Shown here: piece after piece, positions 1 through 8,250 of the stretch
Layout of the letters: each line of letters begins with the position of its first letter
Position numbering within the stretch: the stretch's first letter is position 1
From: an uncultured Monoglobus sp.
GTDB lineage: Bacteria; Bacillota; Clostridia; Monoglobales; Monoglobaceae
Direction of reading: 5' to 3'
NCBI GenBank assembly: GCA_947624305.1
Contig: CANQKC010000001.1
Coordinates: forward strand, 1 to 64,000
Length of the DNA stretch: 64,000 nucleotides
Position numbers and translations under genes: made by a program
The notes under the pieces: model-generated
Database searches by the model: none
What the model saw: only the letters and a program-made list of their open reading frames with translations
Told to the model about the DNA's origin: nothing

Positions 1-69
1 GATTTTATAGAAAAAGGTAGAAAAGAGATTTATATAAGAACTCGCAAAGATGAAAAATTAAGGAAGTGA
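1..69 (+). CDS. 3' end of a truncated reading frame
   Basis: The window opens inside a reading frame that ends at TGA 67-69. The last 22 residues are basic and end in IYIRTRKDEKLRK. Too little is left to name it. Since the following genes belong to a Tn4451-like mobilizable element whose recombinase is not in the window, this could be the tail of an element gene, but that is a guess. Confidence 0.35.
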   Translation, partial: DFIEKGRKEIYIRTRKDEKLRK

Positions 70-73
70 TGAT

Positions 74-136
74 ATGGTTAAAAACTATCCGGAAGAAGTA
101 GAAGAACAAGTTGATAAAATAAAGAAAGTTTTATAA
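74..136 (+). CDS. 20-codon ORF, possibly translated
   Basis: ATG at 74 lies five bases after the preceding stop, with AGGAAG about 10 bases upstream. The peptide (MVKNYPEEVEEQVDKIKKVL) is charged and helix-prone. It stops at TAA 134-136, directly before the next ATG. It may be a gene remnant broken by the stop rather than a functional peptide. Confidence 0.25.
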   Translation: MVKNYPEEVEEQVDKIKKVL

Positions 137-280
137 ATGGTGGTACAAATGGATATATATGATTTAATGAAACAAGTTAATGACGCATTCAATCAAAGAT
201 ACTGTTTCAGCAGTAAAAGAAAAAATAGTAAGCGGTACGGCTTTACTATTTTAGACAATCCCAGTTTGTCAGTATCTTAA
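137..280 (+). CDS. 47-aa ORF, unrecognised
   Basis: The ORF begins at ATG 137, immediately after the previous stop codon, and ends at TAA 278-280. The product is polar and basic in the middle (SSKRKNSKRYGF). There is no good Shine-Dalgarno apart from the upstream coding sequence, so translation would need coupling. Together with the ORF at 74 it may represent a decayed gene at the edge of the mobilizable element. Confidence 0.25.
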   Translation: MVVQMDIYDLMKQVNDAFNQRYCFSSKRKNSKRYGFTILDNPSLSVS

Positions 281-294
281 ATAGAATATATGTG

Positions 295-328
295 ACAGAA
301 AACATCGTAGAAATACGGTGTTTTCTGT
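295..328. terminator. 15-bp hairpin with GAAA tetraloop
   Basis: Arms 295-309 and 314-328 pair along their whole length with one G-T wobble and close a GAAA loop. No T-run follows, so it may be an attenuator or structural RNA element rather than a classical terminator. The rest of 281-505 is untranslated sequence leading to the strong Shine-Dalgarno AAAGGAGG before 506; no gene is seen in it. Confidence 0.5.
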
Positions 329-505
329 TACCCAAAACCCCACAATTTCATACATAACCACAGGTTAGTACGAATACCTTGTGTGATTTTTTGAAAGGCT
401 TAGAAAGGCAATTTTGCCCGATTTTCGCCCCGAAAAATGACAGAAACAAGGCAGTAAGTATCTTCCCTGTGGTTTTTTTGTTTTCAGGCGGAAAGGAGGA
501 TTGAT

Positions 506-697
506 ATGCCGAGAATGAGCAAGAAACGGAAACAAGAGTGGGCGTTGTTTCTGAATGAAAGAAATCGCATTACCTACAACGAACTTTGCAGAAAGTGCAG
601 TAATGACTGCAAGCAGAGTTTCCGCTGTATCGTAGTGCTTTGCCCGAAGTATTTATCGAAAAGGAGAACGAAGAACAATGAAGCAGACGGAAAATGA
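506..697 (+). CDS. small Cys-rich mobile-element protein
   Basis: A 63-aa basic protein with a strong Shine-Dalgarno (AAAGGAGG, 7 bases before ATG). The middle holds four cysteines (Cys28, Cys31, Cys35 and Cys41, in CRKCSNDCKQSFRC) and a fifth at Cys46, an arrangement that could bind zinc. Its 3' end overlaps the start of the ATPase gene by 20 bases, so the two are probably translationally coupled. Small proteins of this kind often precede the RepA-like ATPase of Firmicutes mobilizable elements, so a DNA-binding or replication-accessory role is possible, but I cannot name a family. Confidence 0.6.
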   Translation: MPRMSKKRKQEWALFLNERNRITYNELCRKCSNDCKQSFRCIVVLCPKYLSKRRTKNNEADGK

Positions 698-1700
698 AAT
701 GAATGTAAATGTACCTCTTGAAGTTATCAAGGCAAGTGAAATCGAACCGAAAGAAGTGAAATGGCTGTGGTATCCGTATATTCCGTTCGGCAAGGTTACG
801 CTGTTGCAGGGCGATCCGGGCGATGGAAAAAGCAAGTTAATGCTTTCCATTGCCGCCCTACTCTCTAAGGGCGAACCTCTGCCCTTTACTGAAACGGAAG
901 AAACCGAGCCTATGACTATCATCTATCAGACAACGGAAGATGACGCAGACGATACGGTAGTACCCCGATTTAATTCAGCCGGTGGGAATGGAGAAAATCT
1001 TATCTTCATCAAGGAAGATGAAAAGTCTTTATCCTTTGGGGATAACCGTATTGCTGAAGCAATCGAAAGGTATCACGCAAAACTTTTAATTCTTGACCCG
1101 ATGAGTTCCTATATCGGAGAGAACTGTTCAATGAACAATGCCAACGAAACACGAGCAGAGTTTAATCATCTGATTGCGGTTGCGAAGAATACTGGCTGTG
1201 CAATCGTGATTATCGCTCATATGAACAAGATGAGAGATACCAATCCACTTTATCGTACCAATGGTTCTATTGATATTGCGGGTGCTGCAAGAAGTATTCT
1301 TGCAATCACACGCACACCGAACAAAGAAGCACCAGCGGAAAGATATATGGTGCAAGTGAAATCCAACCTTGCCCCGACAGGCTCTGCAATTCTCTTTGAG
1401 GTTGCAGAAAAAGGAGTGGACTTTATCTCTGAAATGGAAATGACAGCAGAAGAAGCGTTCCAATCCCTTGCCCCTAAAATGGGCAGACCGAACGATAAGG
1501 AAATCAAGGCAAAAGAATTTCTTTTGGAAATGCTGAAAGACGGAGAAATGCTTTCTTCGGATTGCGAAGAAAGACTTGAAGCCGCAGGGTTCAAGAAATC
1601 GACCATCAAAAAGGCAAAGAAGAAAGCAGGAGTTATCTCCAAAAAGAAAGGCTTTCTGTGGTACTGGTCTTTGCCGATGGGCGATATACCGAGAGAATAA
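678..1700 (+). CDS. RepA-like AAA ATPase of a mobilizable element
   Basis: A 340-aa ATPase of the AAA_25/RepA hexameric-helicase type. Walker A is GDPGDGKS at residues 45-52. The Walker B region is LLILDPMSSYIGE near residue 137, followed by AIVIIAHMNK, which resembles the sensor strand of RecA/DnaB folds. The C-terminal 70 residues form a basic helical region (KKSTIKKAKKKAG) suited to DNA contact. Such proteins are found in Tn4451-like and other integrative mobilizable elements next to a MobV relaxase, as here, and probably help unwind or replicate the excised circle. The start at 678 overlaps the upstream small gene, and AAAAGGAG lies about 12 bases before it. Confidence 0.75.
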   Translation: MKQTENEMNVNVPLEVIKASEIEPKEVKWLWYPYIPFGKVTLLQGDPGDGKSKLMLSIAALLSKGEPLPFTETEETEPMTIIYQTTEDDADDTVVPRFNSAGGNGENLIFIKEDEKSLSFGDNRIAEAIERYHAKLLILDPMSSYIGENCSMNNANETRAEFNHLIAVAKNTGCAIVIIAHMNKMRDTNPLYRTNGSIDIAGAARSILAITRTPNKEAPAERYMVQVKSNLAPTGSAILFEVAEKGVDFISEMEMTAEEAFQSLAPKMGRPNDKEIKAKEFLLEMLKDGEMLSSDCEERLEAAGFKKSTIKKAKKKAGVISKKKGFLWYWSLPMGDIPRE

Positions 1701-1702
1701 TG

Positions 1703-1735
1703 CAGGCTGTCTGATGAGTGGACAGTCTGTTTTTA
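1703..1735 (+). terminator. Rho-independent terminator after the ATPase gene
   Basis: Arms 1703-1711 and 1721-1729 pair with one G-T wobble around a 9-base loop and are followed by TTTTTAT. It lies two bases after the ATPase stop codon and separates that unit from the relaxase gene. Confidence 0.7.
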
Positions 1736-1752
1736 TGATTGAGGTATCATAA

Positions 1753-1850
1753 GGAGGTCAAGGGGGAACTCCCTTGCCCACGACATCTTTGCAGACGAAG
1801 TCTGAAAGTGTCATAGTGGGTTACACACATTCAAAGAATGTTGTGTAATG
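1753..1850 (+). other. candidate oriT of the mobilizable element
   Basis: The untranslated stretch before the MobV relaxase holds two inverted repeats: 1760-1775 (AAGGG...CCCTT type) and arms 1821-1831 / 1837-1848 (TTACACACATT against AATGTTGTGTAA). MobV systems (pMV158, Tn4451) keep their origin of transfer in a hairpin region just upstream of the relaxase gene. Placement and structure fit; the nick site cannot be assigned from sequence alone. Confidence 0.45.
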
Positions 1851-1880
1851 GCTTCGCCCCTGTCTGGAAAGGAGAGTAAA

Positions 1881-3146
1881 ATGGCAAAAACCAACAAGGC
1901 AGATATGAGTTGTGCAAGGGTAAAACAGTACACCGCTTCTGATGTGAGCAAGGCGGAAAGGCACAACGAACGCAAGAATGAAACCTATGAAAATATGAAT
2001 GTAATTGTGGAACGAATACCCTTTAATGTGCATTTCAAAAAACCGACTGCCCCGACCTATATGGAACAGTTAAAGCAGATGGAAACAGACGGGCAGGTGT
2101 CGCTTCGTGGGTTAAGGAAAGACGCAACACTCTTTAATGAGATTGTGATTGATGTGAACACGATGTACTTCGAGCGTAACGGTGGTTATGAATACGCAAA
2201 GCAGTTTTATGAAGAAGCCTATCATTTCATCGAAGAAAAATTCGGTGCTGACAATGTTATATCGGCAGTAATGCACGCTGATGAAATCAATGTAGCGGCA
2301 ACCGAAGAACTTGGAAAAGAGGTTTACCACTATCATCTTCACGCTATGGTTCTGCCTGTGGTGGAGAAAGAAATCTTATGGAGTAAGCGTTGCAAAGACC
2401 CCGAACTGCGAGGAACGGTCAAGGCGGTTGTTAATCAGATAAGCCATTCAAAGAAATGGAAATCGGATATTCCGCTGACCGATGAAAAAGGAAATCCATT
2501 GCTAAGAAAGAACGGGAAACCGATGTTCCGAGCTTCGTACAGCATACTGCAAGATGAGTTGTTTCACTATATGACGGAACAAGGGTTCAAAGGCTTTCAG
2601 CGTGGCGAATACGGAAGTACGGCAGAGCATTTGACTTCCCTGCAATATCAAATCAAACAGGATAAAGAGCGATTGGAGAAGTTGCAGAAGCGTATTCAAA
2701 AGGAACAGGTTAAGTATGAGCCTGCCCGTCATATTTCCAAAACCTTAAACGAGATTGACAGTATGGGGCAGAAAACAATCACAGGTAAAATGGCAATCTC
2801 CAAAGAGGATTATTCTGAGCTGACTTCCCTTGCCAAAGAGGGCATTACCAGTCGTGCGGAAATCAATAAATTGGAGCAGAGTGCAAATTATTACCGACAG
2901 AAATATTTTGACAGTGCAAATGCACTGGAAAGAATGAAAACCAAATACAACGAACTGAAAGAAAAGTGCAGACCTTTTCTTGAAGCGTTGGAGCATTTCC
3001 CCGAAGTTGCTAAACTTTTTACCGAAAAAGTGAAGCAACTTTTTTCTTTTAAGGAAGCACAGGAACGAGCCGAAAAAGAAGCAAGGGAAAAAGAAAGACA
3101 GGAGCGTATCAAGGCACGAAGAAACAAGCGTGGTATGGAAAGATAA
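1881..3146 (+). CDS. MobV-family relaxase (Pre/Mob, TnpZ-like)
   Basis: A relaxase of the MobV family, which nicks oriT and leads single-stranded DNA into a donor cell's mating channel. N-terminal motif 1 is SCARVKQYTASDVSKAERHN. Motif 2 is NEIVIDVN. The metal-binding histidine motif is HADEINVAA followed by YHYHLHAMV. The C-terminal half is a long Glu/Lys-rich coiled coil. An in-frame ATG exists 33 bases earlier (1848), but GGAAAGGAG lies just before 1881, which also places the conserved N-terminus correctly. The protein is 421 aa, normal for the family. It has no conjugation genes of its own element here, so it would rely on a helper such as the host ICE. Confidence 0.9.
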   Translation: MAKTNKADMSCARVKQYTASDVSKAERHNERKNETYENMNVIVERIPFNVHFKKPTAPTYMEQLKQMETDGQVSLRGLRKDATLFNEIVIDVNTMYFERNGGYEYAKQFYEEAYHFIEEKFGADNVISAVMHADEINVAATEELGKEVYHYHLHAMVLPVVEKEILWSKRCKDPELRGTVKAVVNQISHSKKWKSDIPLTDEKGNPLLRKNGKPMFRASYSILQDELFHYMTEQGFKGFQRGEYGSTAEHLTSLQYQIKQDKERLEKLQKRIQKEQVKYEPARHISKTLNEIDSMGQKTITGKMAISKEDYSELTSLAKEGITSRAEINKLEQSANYYRQKYFDSANALERMKTKYNELKEKCRPFLEALEHFPEVAKLFTEKVKQLFSFKEAQERAEKEAREKERQERIKARRNKRGMER

Positions 3147-3210
3147 CCATTTCCATTGTACTTGCAACTTAATGACTTCTTGATATGTTCAGATGAAACA
3201 GGCTGTATTT

Positions 3211-3238
3211 GTGGGGTGTTCTAAACGGAATGCCCCAC
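3211..3238. terminator. hairpin between relaxase and tnpW
   Basis: GTGGGGTGTTC (3211-3221) pairs with GGAATGCCCCAC (3227-3238) through G-T wobbles, with a 5-base loop. Only a weak T-stretch follows. It probably limits read-through from the relaxase gene. Confidence 0.5.
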
Positions 3239-3269
3239 AGTCAATTTATGAAAAGGAGAAACGGACGAT

Positions 3270-3458
3270 ATGAAAGAAAACACTTTATCTTATACAACAC
3301 GAATAGGTAAAACCACTTTTATTGTAAATGTGAAGCAATCGGAAAGTGCGAAGAAGCCTTTGAATACGGTGTTTCAAGAAATATGCAGACACGAGATGTT
3401 GGGAGATTTTTCAGCGGATAAATATTTGAATTTAGAAAACTTACAAAAATCATCTTGA
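3270..3458 (+). CDS. tnpW: TnpW-family transposon protein
   Basis: A 62-aa protein whose N-terminus (SYTTRIGKTTFIVNVKQSES) matches the TnpW pattern of Tn4451-type elements, where a short basic beta-rich protein is encoded near the end beyond the relaxase. The Shine-Dalgarno AAAAGGAG precedes ATG 3270 by about 12 bases. The function of TnpW is not established; it is not needed for excision in the elements where it was first named, as far as I recall. The stop codon overlaps the point where SNF2-helicase coding sequence resumes, so this gene lies right at the element boundary. Confidence 0.7.
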   Translation: MKENTLSYTTRIGKTTFIVNVKQSESAKKPLNTVFQEICRHEMLGDFSADKYLNLENLQKSS

Positions 3459-5079
3459 CAAACTCGTTCCCGAGGGCAGCGGATATAGAGCTAAAACACG
3501 GTTTGCCAAATTTTACAACCTTCCCGAGCTTATGAATATGTTTAAAGAATCCGCAGATATTCAGACAGCCGATATGCTTAAACTTCCCGTGCCGGCGGCG
3601 GATTTTCACAACATTGCCGTAGAACCGACGGAAATACAGAAAAGAATAGTAAAGAGTCTTTCCGAAAGAGCGGAACGTGTTCGCAAGCAGACAGTTGATC
3701 CGACAGTCGATAATATGCTTAAAATAACCAACGACGGAAGAAAACTTGCGCTTGATCAGAGACTGATTGATCCTATGCTGCCGGATGAGACGCAGACAAA
3801 GGTGAGTATTTGCGCCGATAAAGTCTATGACATTTGGAGAAAAACAACCGAAAACATCGGCGCGCAGCTCCTGTTTTGCGACTTGTCAACGCCCAAGTCC
3901 GACGGTGAGTTCAGCGTATATAACGATATACGGGACAAGCTGACAGACAAAGGCATACCGGAATCCCAAATTGCTTTTATCCATGAAGCAAAGAACGAGG
4001 CTCAGAAAAAAGAGTTGTTTGCTTCGGTCAGAAATGGGAAAGTCCGTATACTGCTCGGCTCAACACAGAAGATGGGCGCCGGAACCAATGTTCAGAAGCA
4101 TTTGGTTGCAATGCACGACCTTGACTGCCCATGGCGTCCGTCGGATCTTGAACAGCGTTTAGGACGAATTGTGCGTCAGGGAAACCTTAACGACAGAGTT
4201 GATATTTACAGATATGTCACCAAAGATACATTTGACAGCTATATGTATCAGCTTGTGGAACATAAACAGAAATTCATATCGCAGGTAATGACAAGCAAAT
4301 CTCCGGTTCGTTCCGCCGAGGATATAGATGAAGTCGCGCTGTCATATGCGGAAATAAAGGCTCTGGCTACGGGAAATCCGCATATAAAAGAAAAAATGGA
4401 GCTCGACACCGAAGTCGCAAAGCTGAAGCTGCTTAAATCTAACTTTTTGACACAGAAGTATGCCCTTGAGGATAAGATAATAAAATACTACCCAGAGCAG
4501 ATACGCTCCTATGAGGGAAAGATAAGCGGAGCGCAGAAAGATATTAAAATAATCGAGCAGCATCCGAGGACGGACGAATCGTTTAATCCTATGGAGCTTA
4601 ACGGCGCTGTATATACGGACAAAGAGCAGGCGGGAAAGCGGCTTATCGAGATATGCAAGTCAACCAATTCGGCCTCGGAAGTTCCTATCGGAAACTACCG
4701 AGGCTTTGATATGAGCATATATTATGAGCCTTTTTACTTGAAATACATGATGGCGCTCAAAGGTAGCTTGTCATACAGCATTGAGCTCGGAACAGACACA
4801 TTCGGCAATATCCGAAGGATAGACAATGCTCTTGAAAGCATACCTGCGCGATTGGAGAAGTTTAAGACAAGCCTCGCTGAAACAAAGCAGCAGTTTGAAA
4901 ATGCGAAAACAGAAGCGGCAAAGGATTTTCCGCAGAACGACGAGCTGGAGGAAAAGTCAAAGCGTCTTGCCGCATTGGACGCTCTGCTCAATATGGACAA
5001 AAAGCAAAGCGAAGCGGTAGACGTATCCGTGCCCGATGATGATCAAGACAAACGGAAAAACAGAGAAATTGAGAGATAG
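3436..5079 (+). pseudogene. 3' fragment of ICE SNF2/methylase-type helicase
   Basis: The frame open from 3436 encodes the C-terminal part of the very large helicase proteins found in Firmicutes ICEs (often over 2,000 aa, with a DNA-methylase part and an SNF2 helicase). Recognisable sequence begins at KLVPEGSGYRAKTRF, close after the tnpW stop. The second helicase domain is intact: motif V is GSTQKMGAGTNVQ and motif VI is QRLGRIVRQGN, followed by a long coiled coil. There is no start codon or Shine-Dalgarno at the junction; an internal ATG at 3532 gives 515 aa but is unlikely to be the native start. The N-terminal part lies outside the window or is lost. The simplest reading is that the mobilizable element inserted into this gene. 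Confidence 0.75.
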
Positions 5080-5088
5080 GAGAAAAAT

Positions 5089-5457
5089 ATGATTAATTTT
5101 AATATGTATACCACCGAAGAATTAAGAGACAGGCTTTATGAAAAAGCGTCCGGCGAACAAGATCGTTTTATATCTAAGCTGAAAACACTTACACCGGAAC
5201 AAATCATTGAAGCCTCATACGAGAAAGTCATTCGCGATGATATACTAATAGTATTTGAAGGCGATGATATTTCGCGAAAGCAGACCATCGAGCTTTTAAA
5301 GCTGAAAGAACCTCTCGCGGACTGCTATGCAAGATGGCTTCACAATGATTTTTCGCACATGGATATGCTCAGAGACACGATAAGCGAATTTGCGGATGAC
5401 TTGGTTAAGTATAGCGAGCAAAAGAAAAAGCATAACAGGCATCAGCCGGAACGATGA
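5089..5457 (+). CDS. DUF3848-like ICE protein
   Basis: A 122-aa protein starting nine bases after the helicase fragment, with AGGAGAAAAAT before the ATG. It has the layout of DUF3848 proteins, which sit next to the big helicase in Firmicutes ICEs: an N-terminal Leu-Tyr-Glu-Lys helix (RDRLYEKASGEQDRF), LTPEQIIEASYEKVIRDDIL in the middle, and a C-terminal acidic-to-basic helix. It is predicted to be soluble and helical. Function is unknown. Confidence 0.6.
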   Translation: MINFNMYTTEELRDRLYEKASGEQDRFISKLKTLTPEQIIEASYEKVIRDDILIVFEGDDISRKQTIELLKLKEPLADCYARWLHNDFSHMDMLRDTISEFADDLVKYSEQKKKHNRHQPER

Positions 5458-5520
5458 AACAGTTGTCAATCAGTTTGTGCTGTCAGACTGCTTAATATAT
5501 AACGCTCAAATCAAAACACA

Positions 5521-5549
5521 TTGACAAAAGATCATCCGAGCGGTATAAT
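5521..5549 (+). promoter_or_regulatory. consensus sigma-A promoter
   Basis: TTGACA at 5521-5526 and TATAAT at 5544-5549 are separated by 17 bases, a perfect vegetative promoter. It would start transcription near 5556 and drive the small gene at 5596 and the kinase behind it. It also argues against the in-frame TTG at 5521 as a start codon. Confidence 0.85.
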
Positions 5550-5595
5550 ATTGACAAGTAAAAATCAATCTCGCATGATTGCAATGGGGGGAAAT

Positions 5596-5892
5596 ATGGA
5601 TATTCATGATGCCGCGCGGATAAAAGACGGTTATGACAAGAAAACCGGACTGCCGCTTGATAAGGGATATTTGGAATGCGGTCTGCCGAGATATTTGCAG
5701 ACTTCACTTGAGAATATGAAAAAATCCTGGGCAATAGAAGACAGCGGCGAAGCCGATATGCACTGGGATCTGTATTGGTGCGAGCTTAACGCGGATATAA
5801 ATTCCGCCGAGGTGGATAAACTCATTTCAAGCGAGCAAGCATGGTATTTAAGAGAGAAGTATCTGCGTATGCAAAGGGGTGAACCTTTATGA
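5596..5892 (+). CDS. 98-aa partner of the HipA/CtkA-like kinase
   Basis: The start at ATG 5596 is chosen because GGGGGG lies five bases upstream and the longer frame from 5521 would run through the promoter. The protein is acidic and Trp/Tyr-rich (HWDLYWCEL; SEQAWYLREKYLRMQ) and has no clear helix-turn-helix, unlike HipB. Its stop overlaps the kinase start by four bases (ATGA), so the two are translationally coupled. It may be an antitoxin or substrate adaptor, by position only. I do not recognise the family. Confidence 0.65.
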   Translation: MDIHDAARIKDGYDKKTGLPLDKGYLECGLPRYLQTSLENMKKSWAIEDSGEADMHWDLYWCELNADINSAEVDKLISSEQAWYLREKYLRMQRGEPL

Positions 5893-6797
5893 TAGATTTT
5901 ACCGATTTGCCAAAGCGAAAAAAGACCTATACCGGAGCAAACGGCAGCAAAATATCCGTAATATACGGCGGCGAGCAATATATGCTTAAATTTCCCGCGC
6001 TGTCGCTCCGCAATAAAAACTTGAGCTATACCAACAGCTGCGTTTCCGAATATATCGGATGTCACATTTTTGAGAGCGTGGGAATTTCCGCTCAAAAGAC
6101 GCTTTTAGGAACATATACCATAAACGGGAAACAAAAGATCGTGGTGGCCTGCAAGGATTTTACAAGCGCCGGAGTGACGCTTCAGGATTTCGCCTCGCTG
6201 AAAAACACGATCATCGACTCGGAACATAACGGATACGGAACGGAACTGAGCGATATTATGAACGCAATCAGCGAGCAGGACGCCGTAAACTCGGAGGATT
6301 TACGGGATTGGTTCTGGGATGTATTTATCGTTGACGCTCTTTTGGGCAACTGGGACAGACACAACGGCAATTGGGGATTTTTGTACGATATAAATATGGA
6401 CGAGATGACGATCGCGCCCGTTTATGATTGCGGGAGCTGCCTTTTTCCCAATGCGGACGAGGAAGTTATGAGAAAGACAATAGCAGACCGAGACGAGATA
6501 AACTTTCGCGTGTTTAATATCCCTCTGTCGGGAATAAAGCTAAACGGAGAGAAGATAAACTATTTTGATTTTATTTCATCGGTTTCAAACAAAGACTGCA
6601 ACAAGGCATTAAAGCGTATTGTGCCAAAAATAAATATGAATGAAATTTGCGGAATAATCGATGACACTCCGTTTATTACGGATCTTCAAAAGACATTTTA
6701 TAAGACTATGCTCAAAGAGCGAAAGGAACGAATACTTGACTTTTCACTGCAAAAACTGGAAGAGCGTGATCGCGAAAAACATATGCCGGAAAGATAA
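5889..6797 (+). CDS. HipA/CtkA-like serine/threonine kinase
   Basis: A 302-aa kinase of the HipA/CtkA type. The ATP-lysine is in QYMLKFPA near residue 34. The catalytic loop is LLGNWDRHNGNWGF near residues 153-165 (Asp and Asn present). The metal-binding aspartate is in PVYDCGSCL near 179. HipA kinases stop growth by phosphorylating glutamyl-tRNA synthetase; CtkA from Helicobacter phosphorylates host proteins. This copy is compact and lacks the separate HipA N-terminal subdomain. It is coupled to the 98-aa protein upstream under a consensus promoter, so it may be a toxin-antitoxin or addiction module of the ICE. The substrate is unknown. Confidence 0.75.
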   Translation: MIDFTDLPKRKKTYTGANGSKISVIYGGEQYMLKFPALSLRNKNLSYTNSCVSEYIGCHIFESVGISAQKTLLGTYTINGKQKIVVACKDFTSAGVTLQDFASLKNTIIDSEHNGYGTELSDIMNAISEQDAVNSEDLRDWFWDVFIVDALLGNWDRHNGNWGFLYDINMDEMTIAPVYDCGSCLFPNADEEVMRKTIADRDEINFRVFNIPLSGIKLNGEKINYFDFISSVSNKDCNKALKRIVPKINMNEICGIIDDTPFITDLQKTFYKTMLKERKERILDFSLQKLEERDREKHMPER

Positions 6798-6808
6798 ATA
6801 TTTGGAAT

Positions 6809-6848
6809 AAAAAAGCCTGTCGGTTAATACAATCGGCGGGCTTTTTTT
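6809..6848 (+). terminator. Rho-independent terminator after the kinase
   Basis: Arms 6809-6822 and 6834-6847 (AAAAAAGCCTGTCG with CGGCGGGCTTTTTT) close an 11-base loop and end in a T-run. Confidence 0.85.
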
Positions 6849-6870
6849 ATCGGAAATGAAGGAGATGCGA

Positions 6871-7797
6871 ATGAGAGAACTAAAAAACGGAACAAAAATC
6901 ATAGGCGTTGATACCGGATACGGTAATATCAAGACTGCGAATACTGTAACACCGACAGGCTTGATCGAATATGACACACCGCCGATATTTTCCGGAAACA
7001 TTCTTGAATATAACGGAAAATATTATCGCTTCGGCGAAACTCATAAGGAATTCATCGCCGACAAAACAGCCGATGAGGATTTCTATATCCTCACACTGAT
7101 GGCTGTCGCGCGGGAGCTGAAGCGCTCACGGATATATAACGCCGATGTATATCTTGCCGAAGGACTGCCGCTCACTTGGGTAAGGGTACAGCGTGACAAA
7201 TTCAGAGCCTACCTTATGCGGAACAAATCCGTTGATTTTAAGTTTACCGACAAAGACTTTCATATAAACTTTGTCGGATGCAGCATTTATCCGCAGGGGT
7301 ACCCCGCTGTAATAGAGCGGATAGATGAGTTAAAAGGAGCGAATATGCTCGCGGACATCGGCAGCGGCACGATCAACATTTTATACATAAATAATAAGAA
7401 GCCGATCGAGAGCAAATCGTGGACTGAAAAGCTCGGTGTAAACCAATGCGCTGTCAGGATCGAAAACGCGCTTATGGATAACTTCGGCATTAAAATCGAC
7501 CGGAGCATAACAGACAGCTTTTTAAAGCACGGCACAGCGGATATATGCGCCGAATATTTAGAGCGCATGAACAAAATCGCAGCCGAATATACGACGGAAA
7601 TTTTTGAGACGCTGTATAAGTACGAATATGACCCAAGCCTTATGCGGCTTTGGATAACGGGCGGAGGCGGCAGACTGATAAAATATTTCGGGAAATACAG
7701 CGTCGACAGAGTGACCATTATTGATGATATATGCGCCGCCGCCAAAGGACTTGAATATATAGCTGATGCGTGGCTTCGGCGAGGCACAAATATATGA
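6871..7797 (+). CDS. parM: ParM/StbA-like actin-type segregation ATPase
   Basis: A 308-aa actin-like protein. The phosphate-1 loop is IGVDTGYGNIKTA at the N-terminus, the phosphate-2 loop is ANMLADIGSGTINILYI, and the adenosine-binding glycine motif is LWITGGGGRLI. ParM filaments push sister plasmids or excised ICE circles apart through ParR bound at parC. ATG 6871 is chosen because AAGGAG lies six bases before it; earlier in-frame ATGs at 6856 and 6865 overlap or abut that site. The stop overlaps the parR start (ATGA). Partition genes suggest the ICE can persist as a replicating circle after excision. Confidence 0.85.
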   Translation: MRELKNGTKIIGVDTGYGNIKTANTVTPTGLIEYDTPPIFSGNILEYNGKYYRFGETHKEFIADKTADEDFYILTLMAVARELKRSRIYNADVYLAEGLPLTWVRVQRDKFRAYLMRNKSVDFKFTDKDFHINFVGCSIYPQGYPAVIERIDELKGANMLADIGSGTINILYINNKKPIESKSWTEKLGVNQCAVRIENALMDNFGIKIDRSITDSFLKHGTADICAEYLERMNKIAAEYTTEIFETLYKYEYDPSLMRLWITGGGGRLIKYFGKYSVDRVTIIDDICAAAKGLEYIADAWLRRGTNI

Positions 7798-8135
7798 GCC
7801 GAAAACGCGGCACAAGCATACGCTTCGACCTTGATGACCCGATCGGTATGAAAGCATGGGAATACTTGCAGACTATGAATAAAAAAGTTTTTAAGTCGTA
7901 TTCTCATGCCGTCGCCGTTGCTTTGGTTGAATATTTTGACAGGTATTATGACGAGAGTGACAAGCCTTCCGAAAAACAGGATTTAGCAAAGCTGGTAGCG
8001 GATGAAGTAATAGAGCGCTTCAAAAGTATTTTGCCTGAATATACGGATGGTTTTAAATCTCAAACCACTGCCGAAGTGTCAAACGAAGCTGCGGGAAACG
8101 CAAATATAGATTGGGACTTTATCGGAGCCGGCTGA
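7794..8135 (+). CDS. parR: ParR-like DNA-binding partition protein
   Basis: A 113-aa basic protein coupled to parM by a 4-base overlap. The N-terminus (RKRGTSIRFDLDDP) looks like a ribbon-helix-helix DNA-binding segment. The C-terminus is acidic and flexible (NIDWDFIGAG), as expected for the tail of ParR that binds the ParM filament. The repeat cluster right after the stop codon is the likely binding site. Confidence 0.7.
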   Translation: MSRKRGTSIRFDLDDPIGMKAWEYLQTMNKKVFKSYSHAVAVALVEYFDRYYDESDKPSEKQDLAKLVADEVIERFKSILPEYTDGFKSQTTAEVSNEAAGNANIDWDFIGAG

Positions 8136-8218
8136 TTGGTATCAAATTTATGCGATTTGATACCAATTTTTTTATGCAAATAAAAGTTGGTATCAAAATC
8201 GGCTGATTTGGTATCAGG
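8136..8218. repeat. TTGGTATCAAA repeat cluster, candidate parC
   Basis: Four copies of TTGGTATCA with variable tails occur within 83 bases: 8136-8147 and its exact inverse 8155-8166 (12-bp arms around TTATGCG, followed by a T-run), then direct copies at 8187-8197 and 8208-8218. The first and last are preceded by GGCTGAT. The inverted pair with its T-run can act as a terminator; the further direct copies are not explained by that and fit iterons bound by ParR. Confidence 0.55.
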
Positions 8219-8250
8219 AACGCTATATAAATATATAACAGGAGGACATT

